From an uncultured Pelagibacteraceae bacterium (GTDB lineage Bacteria; Pseudomonadota; Alphaproteobacteria; Pelagibacterales; Pelagibacteraceae): DNA of 35,532 bases. The stretch is taken from NCBI GenBank assembly GCA_902569735.1, contig CACFVE010000010.1, positions 1 through 35,532 of the forward strand, given 5' to 3'. Numbering within the stretch: position 1 is the first letter of the stretch; each line of letters starts with the position of its first letter. Made by a program: the position numbers and the translations under genes. This document shows, one piece after another, positions 29,295-35,532 of the stretch. A model generated the notes under the pieces. That model saw only the letters and a program-made list of their open reading frames with translations. It was not told where the DNA came from and did no database searches.

Positions 29295-29321
29295 AAAAAA
29301 AAATGGGCTTAAGCCCATTTT
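29295..29321 (-). terminator. Terminator-like hairpin directly before nusA
   Basis: A perfect 22-bp palindrome (29300-29321, centred on TTAA) forms an AAAATGGGC stem with its complement. On the minus strand it is followed by nine T (29303-29295), the standard intrinsic terminator form. The nusA Shine-Dalgarno AGGAGC follows the T-run at once. It may end the metK message or act as an attenuator for nusA. Confidence 0.8.
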
Positions 29322-29347
29322 GAATTTAACCAATAATATTCTTTCTT

Positions 29348-29375
29348 ATATTAATGAAAATTGTGGTTTTTTCAA
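29348..29375 (-). promoter_or_regulatory. Candidate nusA promoter
   Basis: On the minus strand TTGAAA (29375-29370) is followed after 16 bases by TAATAT (29353-29348), just after the metK stop. RNA would start near 29341, about 20 bases before the terminator-like hairpin, so transcripts from this promoter would meet the hairpin before reaching nusA. Confidence 0.45.
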
Positions 29376-29377
29376 GA

Positions 29378-30541
29378 TTACAATTTAAATAAATCTGACT
29401 TATCTGTTTTTTCCCAAGTAAATTCACCACTATTTGTTGGTTTTCTTCCAAAATGTCCATAAGCAGAAGTAATCTCATATATAGGATTGTTTAATTTTAA
29501 CATTTCTCTTATTCCTCTTGGAGATAAATTAAAATTTTGGTCAATAATTTCTTTAACTTTACTTACTTTATTTTCATCGCCCTCAGCAAGCTTTATAAAA
29601 ATAGATAAAGGTTTTGAAACTCCTATGGCGTAGGCAAGTTGTATCAAACATTTTTCAGAGATTCCTGCAGATACAATGTTTTTAGATAAGTATCTTGCTG
29701 CATAAGCAGCTGATCTATCTACTTTAGTGGGATCTTTGCCAGAAAAAGCTCCTCCTCCATGAGGGGCTGCTCCTCCATAAGTATCAACAATTATTTTTCT
29801 TCCTGTTAAACCACTATCTCCATCGGGACCACCAATTATAAATTGCCCTGTGGGATTGATATAAATTTCTTTTGAATCTAGATCTTTAACATATTTTTCT
29901 GGTATAGACTTTTTAATATATGGAAGAACTAATTCTTTAACTTGCTCTTGATTTAAATCTTTTGAATGTTGAGTGGATATTACTACTGAGGTAACTTTTT
30001 GTGGTTTGTTATCTTGATAGAGCATAGTAACTTGGCTTTTAGAGTCTGGTTCTATTCCTTTTAAGTCTCCTTTCTTTCTATCTTCTGCCATTAATCTTAA
30101 AATTTTATGAGAAAAATGAATTGGGGCAGGCATTAAATCATCTGTTTCCTTACAAGCATAACCAAACATAATACCTTGATCTCCTGCACCTTCGTCTTTA
30201 TTATCTTTAGAATCAACTCCCATTGCTATATCTGCTGACTGTTCGTGCAAAAATGTTTCGATATTGGCTGTCTTCCAACTAAATCCTTTTTGGTCATAAC
30301 CAATATCTTTTATACAGTCTCTAACTTTTTTTATAATTTCTTCCTTTTCAATTTTTGGACCTCTAATCTCTCCAGCTAATACCACTTTATTAGTTGTAGT
30401 AAGAGTTTCACAGGCTACACGGGAGAAAGGATCACGAGATAGATAGGAGTCTACTACCATATCGGAAATTCTATCGCAGACTTTATCTGGATGACCTTCA
30501 GATACAGACTCGCTTGTAAATAGATATTTATTATTTTCCAT
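29378..30541 (-). CDS. metK: S-adenosylmethionine synthetase
   Basis: MetK makes SAM from methionine and ATP. Signatures are [20 protein letters not shown] (8-27), [12 protein letters not shown] and [19 protein letters not shown]. The C-terminus shows YGHFGRKP. Length of 387 aa is normal. Its start overlaps the lnt stop (TGATG), so there is no separate leader or room for a SAM riboswitch. A 96-base gap with a promoter candidate and a hairpin separates it from nusA. Confidence 0.98.
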   Translation of the reverse strand: MENNKYLFTSESVSEGHPDKVCDRISDMVVDSYLSRDPFSRVACETLTTTNKVVLAGEIRGPKIEKEEIIKKVRDCIKDIGYDQKGFSWKTANIETFLHEQSADIAMGVDSKDNKDEGAGDQGIMFGYACKETDDLMPAPIHFSHKILRLMAEDRKKGDLKGIEPDSKSQVTMLYQDNKPQKVTSVVISTQHSKDLNQEQVKELVLPYIKKSIPEKYVKDLDSKEIYINPTGQFIIGGPDGDSGLTGRKIIVDTYGGAAPHGGGAFSGKDPTKVDRSAAYAARYLSKNIVSAGISEKCLIQLAYAIGVSKPLSIFIKLAEGDENKVSKVKEIIDQNFNLSPRGIREMLKLNNPIYEITSAYGHFGRKPTNSGEFTWEKTDKSDLFKL

Positions 30542-32091
30542 CAGTTTCTATTTTTTAAAATTAAATAGATAAATAGATATGTAAATAAAAGAACAAAAAA
30601 TATCAAATCATTTTTGTTTTTAAAATTATTGTTTATTAATGGTACATCTAATTCTATATTTCCCGTCTCATATGGTTCTAATCTTTTTATCGTTTGCCCA
30701 TTATTGTCTATAAAAGCGCTAACACCTTTATTTGCAGATCTAGCTAAATAACTGTTATTTTCTATGGATCTAAAAATTGATTTAGCGAAGTGTTGGTACG
30801 GTCCTATGGAATTACCGAACCATGCATCTTCAGAAATATTTACAATCATATTTGTTTTTTTATCTGAAAACTGTGTAAACTTAGGAAAAATTAATTCATA
30901 ACATATTAAAGGAAGAAGATTTAAGTCATTAAATATGAAATTTTTTTGTTCTTTTCCTTTTGAAAAAGATCCATAACCATAAGTGATCTTTTTTAATCCT
31001 AATTTTTGAAAAAAATTATCGAAAGGAATAAACTCTCCAAAAGGAACAAGTTTTTTTTTATCGTATTTATATAATATCTCAAGATTATTGTTGGATACTA
31101 TAAGACTATTATAGAAGAAATTGGAAGAAGGGTCTTCAGTATTTATTCCAAAAATTAACAGGTGTTTTTTTGAAAAACTTTTGCTAAAAGTGCTTGAATA
31201 TTTTTTTAAGTCTTCAAAATAAATTCCAGCAAATATTCCTTCCGGCCAAATAAAAATAGTTTCTTTATTTGGATCAGGTTCACTGTATCGTACAATTTTT
31301 TGAATTGTTTCTTTAATTTCCTTATCACTATGAATATATCTCATATCAAAATTAGGTGCTACTACCTTTACATTTATATCCTTTTTAATATCTCTTGTTG
31401 TTTCTTGACTGTTATTAATCTTATAAGATCCAAAAATATAAAATGAAAAAAATATTAATAGAAAAATTGAAAAAATTAAGTATTTATATTTGTGTTTAAA
31501 AAATAATAATGCCGGAGAACAAAAAAAAGCTATCGAGACTGAATTAAAAGCATAAAGTCCGATGGGATTTAAAACCTGGATTACTTCAACAAACCATGAC
31601 CACGAATAAGACCACAAATTCCAGGGAAAACCTGATAAAATATTTCCTCTTAAATAATCCATGAGAGAAAAAACTAAACAAAATAAAAAAAAAGAAGAAT
31701 AGTTGTTTTTTATAAAAGGTCCTGAAAACAAAGATGCAAAACCAAAAAAAAGTCCTAGAGATAAAGGGATTAATATTATCGAAAAAGGTATTAAAATTTT
31801 TAAATTTTCATCAAATGTAAGTGAATAGGAAATCCAATATGTTCCAGAAAGAAAGAAACCTACTCCAAAAAAATACCCTACAAAAAAAAGATTTTTTAAA
31901 TAAGGTTTTTTTCGATATTTGTTTTTTGAACGTTTATTAATGTTGCTTAATATTAAAAAAAAAATTGGAATTATTAAGAAGTTGATTAAGGTAATATTAA
32001 AAGGCTGAAAAGATAAAACAGATAGTAATCCAAGAAAAAAAGGTATGACAAAAACTAATAATGTTCTGTTATTAAGTACTTGATTGAGCAT
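30541..32091 (-). CDS. lnt: Apolipoprotein N-acyltransferase
   Basis: Lnt adds the third acyl chain to lipoproteins at the inner membrane. The N-terminal half has about six to seven hydrophobic helices (10-225). The periplasmic nitrilase-like domain carries the Glu-Lys-Cys triad: Glu284 ([10 protein letters not shown]), Lys345 ([11 protein letters not shown]) and Cys397 ([12 protein letters not shown]). [17 protein letters not shown] is also conserved. A C-terminal helix ends the protein. The start chosen is ATG 32091 (516 aa), one base after the ybeY stop; a TTG at 32100 would overlap ybeY. The corC gene that often lies between ybeY and lnt is missing. Confidence 0.96.
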   Translation of the reverse strand: MLNQVLNNRTLLVFVIPFFLGLLSVLSFQPFNITLINFLIIPIFFLILSNINKRSKNKYRKKPYLKNLFFVGYFFGVGFFLSGTYWISYSLTFDENLKILIPFSIILIPLSLGLFFGFASLFSGPFIKNNYSSFFLFCLVFSLMDYLRGNILSGFPWNLWSYSWSWFVEVIQVLNPIGLYAFNSVSIAFFCSPALLFFKHKYKYLIFSIFLLIFFSFYIFGSYKINNSQETTRDIKKDINVKVVAPNFDMRYIHSDKEIKETIQKIVRYSEPDPNKETIFIWPEGIFAGIYFEDLKKYSSTFSKSFSKKHLLIFGINTEDPSSNFFYNSLIVSNNNLEILYKYDKKKLVPFGEFIPFDNFFQKLGLKKITYGYGSFSKGKEQKNFIFNDLNLLPLICYELIFPKFTQFSDKKTNMIVNISEDAWFGNSIGPYQHFAKSIFRSIENNSYLARSANKGVSAFIDNNGQTIKRLEPYETGNIELDVPLINNNFKNKNDLIFFVLLFTYLFIYLILKNRN

Positions 32092-32092
32092 T

Positions 32093-32557
32093 TTATTCAA
32101 TTAAATAAGAAAATTTATTTTCTAGTTTTTGCATTTGTAAATATTTTGTATCTGATTTGTGGTCATATCCTAATAGATGTAACAAACCATGAATCCACAG
32201 TTTATTTAATTCCTTTTTAAATTTGACTTTATTGTTTTTGTTTCTCACTTGACTTAAATTAATAATAATGTCTCCTAAGTAAACTTCTTTTTCTTTTCTA
32301 ATTTTAGTGTTTAACTGCTTTTTTTCATAAAAAGGAAAAGACAATACATCGGTAGATTTATTTTTTTTTCTAAATTTTTTATTTAATTTTTTTATTTCTT
32401 TTGCTCCTGATAGAAGTAAAGAACATATTAAAGTATTTCTTTTATATAGTTTGTTTTTTTTATTAAGTAGATCTATTTTTTTATCAATAAAACTATTTGG
32501 ATTTTTAAGATACTTTTTCCAACTAATGTTATTTAAAATTACATTAACTTTTATCAT
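32093..32557 (-). CDS. ybeY: Endoribonuclease YbeY (16S rRNA maturation)
   Basis: YbeY is a zinc-dependent endoribonuclease involved in 16S rRNA 3'-end maturation and ribosome quality control. The metal motif HGLLHLLGYDH gives His123, His127 and His133. STDVLSFPF (68-76) and YLGDIIINLSQV (93-104) are further family markers. Length is 154 aa. The start overlaps phoH by 14 bases. It is lysine- and asparagine-rich like its neighbours. Confidence 0.95.
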   Translation of the reverse strand: MIKVNVILNNISWKKYLKNPNSFIDKKIDLLNKKNKLYKRNTLICSLLLSGAKEIKKLNKKFRKKNKSTDVLSFPFYEKKQLNTKIRKEKEVYLGDIIINLSQVRNKNNKVKFKKELNKLWIHGLLHLLGYDHKSDTKYLQMQKLENKFSYLIE

Positions 32558-33548
32558 CAGTGCTTTTTTTCTGATAAGCCCGAATAATCTTTGAAACTAA
32601 AGGATGTCTCACCACGTCAGTATGATCAAATTCTATAATTTTAATCTCTTTTAAATTTTTTAGAATGTCTCTAGATTTTATGAGACCAGATTGATATTTG
32701 TTAATTAAATCTATTTGTGATGGATCCCCATTAACAACTAATTTAGAATTTTCTCCAATTCTAGTTAAAAACATTTTAATTTGTGTTTCTGTTGCATTTT
32801 GAGCTTCATCTAATATTGCAAAACAATTTTTTAAAGTTCTTCCCCTCATAAATGCAAGAGGTGCAATTTCAATTTCTCCATTTTCAATTCTTTTGTCTAT
32901 TTTATCTGCACCAAATAATTCGTATAGTGCATCATAAAGAGGTCTTAGATAAGGATCGACTTTCTCTTTCATATCTCCAGGTAAAAAACCTAATTTTTCC
33001 CCTGCTTCAACCGCAGGTCTTGATAGGATCACTCTTTCAATCTTTTTTTCCATTAATAAAGTTACAGCTACAGAGACTGCTAAAAAACTTTTTCCAGTTC
33101 CTGCAGGTCCTAATGACATCACAATATCATTTTCTTTAAGTGCTTTTATGTAATCAGATTGTTTTTCAGATCTAGCTATAACTGATTTTCTTGGAGTCTT
33201 AATTAACTGCTTAAATGATTTCACATTTGATTCTTCTGGTTTCATATCTTTTTTAACTGATAGCATTATATCGCTTTTTTCAATAAGATTAGTCAAAAGA
33301 TATTTGCTAACTAAAAATTTAATTGCCTCAGAAAAATCTTTTAAATTGGCCTTTTTTCCTTTGCATGTAATAGAGTTTCCTCTAAAAAAGATAACTGTAT
33401 TAGTTAACCTCTCTAATTCTTTTAAATTTTGATCAAACTCGCCAACAATTGACATTAATATTGTATTGTTAGCTATCTGAATATTAATTGTTTCTGAGTC
33501 AATTTTTCTAATAATTAAATTTTGATCTAATTTACTTATCTCTGACAT
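32544..33548 (-). CDS. phoH: PhoH-like ATPase
   Basis: This P-loop ATPase is of unclear function but is nearly always next to ybeY, suggesting an RNA-related role. Walker A is GPAGTGKS (147-154). Walker B is in NCFAILDEAQNAT, followed by TRIGENSKLVVNGDPSQIDL. RVILSRPAVEAGEKLGFLPG and DVVRHPLVSKII are typical of this subfamily. The N-terminal 90 residues form a KH-like region. It starts 4 bases after the miaB stop. Confidence 0.95.
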   Translation of the reverse strand: MSEISKLDQNLIIRKIDSETINIQIANNTILMSIVGEFDQNLKELERLTNTVIFFRGNSITCKGKKANLKDFSEAIKFLVSKYLLTNLIEKSDIMLSVKKDMKPEESNVKSFKQLIKTPRKSVIARSEKQSDYIKALKENDIVMSLGPAGTGKSFLAVSVAVTLLMEKKIERVILSRPAVEAGEKLGFLPGDMKEKVDPYLRPLYDALYELFGADKIDKRIENGEIEIAPLAFMRGRTLKNCFAILDEAQNATETQIKMFLTRIGENSKLVVNGDPSQIDLINKYQSGLIKSRDILKNLKEIKIIEFDHTDVVRHPLVSKIIRAYQKKSTDDKS

Positions 33549-33552
33549 AATT

Positions 33553-34887
33553 TTATGCTGCGTATACCTTTTTAGTATCTTCTAAATTAACTTCGCCAAA
33601 TAAAGTATTTTGATTGCAACTATTAATTTTTACGCTTCTAATCTTACCAATTAAATTTTCATTGCTATTAACAATTACTGAATTGAAATATTCATCTCTA
33701 CCAAAATACCGGTTTGAGTTTTTGGCATTATTTTCAAATAATACATTGGCATTTGAATTAACAAGTTCTTTTCTATATTTTTTTTTAATTTCAGTAGCAG
33801 ATAGCTGAAAAATCCTCAATCTTTCTCTAGCAATTTTATCATCTATTTTTTTTAAATTTGCAGCTGGTGTTCCTGGTCGCGCGCTAAAAATAAATGAATA
33901 TGAATTAATAAATTTCACTTTTTCCATTAAAGAGACAGTTTTTTTAAAATCATCTTTAGTTTCTCCAGGATAAGCAATTATAAAATCACTAGAAAATTTT
34001 ATAGAAGGTTTCTTCTCTTTAAGTGTTTTAATTATTTTTAGGTATTCTTCAATGGTATGGTTTCTATTCATATTTCGTAAAATCTTTGTTGATCCACTTT
34101 GAACAGGTAAATGCAAAAGTGGCATTAATTTTTTACATTCCACATGAGCTTGCACTAAGTCTTCCGTAAAATCCTTTGGATGAGAAGTGGTGTATCTTAT
34201 TCTTTCTAAACTTTTAATTTGACTAAGAGAATACAATAAATCAGAAAGTCTTTGATTTTTAGATTTATAAGCACTCACATTTTGTCCCAATAAAACTATT
34301 TCCTTTGATCCATTGTCAACAAGTTGTTTAGCTTCCGATAAAATCTCAGATGATGATCTAGAATATTCTGGCCCTCTGGTATACGGAACTACACAAAATT
34401 TACAAAATTTATCGCATCCTTCTTGAATTGTTAAAAAAGAAGAAATTTTATTATTAGTATTTTTGACCACATTAAGCTGATCAAATTTTTTTATTACTTC
34501 AAATTCAGTTGAATTAACTTTTGTATTTTTAGTTTCTATATCTATAATTATTTTATTTATTTCATGATAAGATTGTGGACCAACTACTGCGTTTATATAT
34601 TTTTCTTTTTTTAACAGCACCTCACCTTCGGCTTGCGCTACACAACCAACAATTAAAACAATTGGTTTTTTTTTATTTCTAAACTCTTTCTTAACTCTAC
34701 CTACTTCGTGATAAACTTTATCTGTGGCTTTTTCTCTTATATGACAAGTGTTAAGAATATAGCAGTCAGCCTCATTGATGTTTTTAGTTGAAATATAATT
34801 AATTTTTTTTGATAGATCTAAAATACGTTTACTATCGTATTCATTCATTTGACAACCCAAAGTTTTGATAAATATTTTTTTTGACAA
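33553..34887 (-). CDS. miaB: tRNA-2-methylthio-N6-isopentenyladenosine synthase
   Basis: MiaB is a radical-SAM methylthiotransferase that modifies A37 of tRNAs reading UNN codons. The N-terminal cluster cysteines are Cys12 (GCQMNEYDS), Cys48 (NTCHIREKA) and Cys82 (GCVAQAEGE). The radical-SAM CxxxCxxC is Cys158, Cys162 and Cys165 (CDKFCKFC). HLPVQSGSTKILRNMNR and a C-terminal TRAM-like region complete it. Length is 444 aa. Its ATG lies one base after the fur stop. Confidence 0.97.
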   Translation of the reverse strand: MSKKIFIKTLGCQMNEYDSKRILDLSKKINYISTKNINEADCYILNTCHIREKATDKVYHEVGRVKKEFRNKKKPIVLIVGCVAQAEGEVLLKKEKYINAVVGPQSYHEINKIIIDIETKNTKVNSTEFEVIKKFDQLNVVKNTNNKISSFLTIQEGCDKFCKFCVVPYTRGPEYSRSSSEILSEAKQLVDNGSKEIVLLGQNVSAYKSKNQRLSDLLYSLSQIKSLERIRYTTSHPKDFTEDLVQAHVECKKLMPLLHLPVQSGSTKILRNMNRNHTIEEYLKIIKTLKEKKPSIKFSSDFIIAYPGETKDDFKKTVSLMEKVKFINSYSFIFSARPGTPAANLKKIDDKIARERLRIFQLSATEIKKKYRKELVNSNANVLFENNAKNSNRYFGRDEYFNSVIVNSNENLIGKIRSVKINSCNQNTLFGEVNLEDTKKVYAA

Positions 34888-34888
34888 T

Positions 34889-35314
34889 TTATTTTTTAAT
34901 TTTTGAACCGTATAATTCTAATTTATGATCTACAAGCTTATAGCCTAATTTTTTTGCTACTTCTTCTTGAAGCTTTTCTATATCTTTATCAACAAATTCT
35001 ACTATCTCTCCACTATTAATATCTATGAGATGATCGTGGTGTTCATCAGGAGACTGTTCGTATCTAGCTTTACCACCCTTAAAATCATGTTTTTCAACAA
35101 TACCCGACTCTTCAAATAATTTTACTGTTCTATATACTGTTGCAATGCTAATTTTATTATCTATCTCACTAACTCTCTTGTGCAATTCATCAACATCTGG
35201 ATGATCTTTTGAACCATACTTTTCTTTAGAGTCCGACATTACTTGAGCTATGATCTTTCTTTGATCGGTAAGTCTAACACCTTTTAATTTACATTTTTCT
35301 TCTATAACATTCAT
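34889..35314 (-). CDS. fur: Fur/Mur-family metal-dependent regulator
   Basis: This is the second Fur-superfamily protein in the window. The winged helix (about 8-85) has GVRLTDQRKIIAQVM and ISIATVYRTVKLFEESGIV. The metal-binding segment EHHDHLIDINSGEIVEF is typical. The fur-miaB-phoH-ybeY order is conserved in alphaproteobacteria, where this orthologue often responds to manganese (Mur) as well as iron, so Fur and Mur cannot be told apart. The 141 aa are full length. It lacks the CxxC zinc pairs of some Fur proteins. It starts 12 bases after the partial tsaB gene. Confidence 0.93.
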   Translation of the reverse strand: MNVIEEKCKLKGVRLTDQRKIIAQVMSDSKEKYGSKDHPDVDELHKRVSEIDNKISIATVYRTVKLFEESGIVEKHDFKGGKARYEQSPDEHHDHLIDINSGEIVEFVDKDIEKLQEEVAKKLGYKLVDHKLELYGSKIKK

Positions 35315-35326
35315 TATTTTATTAAC

Positions 35327-35532
35327 TTAACTTAAATATAATGGTTTTATCAATTTTTTTTCTATTAAATTTTTACTAATTAAAACTTCAATATTTTCAA
35401 GGTTAAATTGAGGTAAATCTGAATTTTTAAATCCGAACAACTTAACATTGTTTGATATTTCGATTCCTTTTGCCACAGATAAAGCCACTCTTATCGTTGA
35501 AAAGCTACCTGGGCCATTATTAACGATTATTG
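35327..35532 (-). CDS. tsaB: TsaB-like protein, C-terminal part (5' end outside window), unusually short
   Basis: TsaB is the scaffold partner of TsaD in making the tRNA t6A37 modification. The 67 visible residues contain NNGPGSFSTIRVALSVAKGI, the hallmark TsaB segment, and end PLYLS, matching the typical C-terminal P-x-Y-L-R. Between these only about 50 residues remain, whereas TsaB proteins usually have about 150 after GPGSF. The C-terminal lobe thus seems largely deleted in frame. The first glycine after GPGSF(T) is also replaced. The position before fur-miaB fits tsaB in alphaproteobacteria; rimI, often between them, is absent. Confidence 0.8.
   Translation of the reverse strand, partial: IIVNNGPGSFSTIRVALSVAKGIEISNNVKLFGFKNSDLPQFNLENIEVLISKNLIEKKLIKPLYLS

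Noticed and set aside
30541-30560. SAM riboswitch before metK
   Set aside because: The metK start overlaps the lnt stop, so there is no leader space for one.
32092-32100. TTG start for lnt
   Set aside because: It overlaps the ybeY stop; an ATG in the same frame at 32091 is better placed.

Overview
The window reads as chromosomal DNA from a small, strongly AT-rich, streamlined alphaproteobacterium, most likely Pelagibacterales (SAR11) or a close look-alike. Four observations point there: very short intergenic gaps with many stop/start overlaps; Lys/Asn/Ile-rich proteins; alphaproteobacterial gene neighbourhoods (dnaA-dnaN-gyrB; rpsT-ubiE-ubiB-coaBC-dut; irr next to fabA-fabB-fabI; and tsaB-fur-miaB-phoH-ybeY-lnt-metK-nusA-infB-rbfA-rpsO-pnp); and a RegB/RegA redox pair. 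No insertion sequence, phage gene, CRISPR array, rRNA or tRNA was seen. No gap between genes exceeds about 225 bases. The taxonomic call is an inference from protein style and gene order.

Layout. 1-505 (-): 5' part of the redox response regulator regA, cut by the window edge. 506-664: divergent control region with a structured leader in front of a four-gene polyamine operon, 665-4805 (+): a fold-III PLP decarboxylase, a deoxyhypusine-synthase-like protein, N-carbamoylputrescine amidase and agmatine deiminase. 4798-11279 (-), in transcription order: rpsT, dnaA, dnaN, gyrB, regB. 11365-16485 (+): ubiE, ubiB, coaBC, dut, a MoeB/ThiF-type adenylyltransferase and an exported SH3-domain protein. 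16482-19628 (-): the Fur-family regulator irr, then katG with its own promoter and operator, then two small membrane proteins. 19718-22817 (+): fabA, fabB, fabI and a small uncharacterised GNAT-like protein. 22822-35532 (-): a long housekeeping run from a partial tsaB through fur, miaB, phoH, ybeY, lnt, metK, nusA, infB, rbfA and rpsO to pnp.

How the parts work together. The polyamine operon can convert agmatine to N-carbamoylputrescine and putrescine, and can use amino-acid decarboxylation plus an aminobutyl-transfer enzyme to make a longer polyamine such as homospermidine. Its leader contains mutually exclusive pairings and looks like an RNA switch. The katG promoter is overlaid by a near-perfect 25-bp dyad resembling PerR/Irr operators, with a Fur-family gene immediately upstream, so peroxide defence is probably controlled locally. 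The translation/transcription run has a promoter, a terminator-like hairpin and then nusA, which suggests attenuation.

No wholly new multi-gene system is evident; most of the window is core genome. The best leads are the polyamine leader, the nusA leader hairpin, the katG operator with its linked membrane-protein pair, the mirrored rpsT/ubiE promoters, a strongly shortened TsaB, a GyrB lacking most of the proteobacterial insertion, and several genes missing from otherwise conserved neighbourhoods (recF, mutM, truB, rimP and others).
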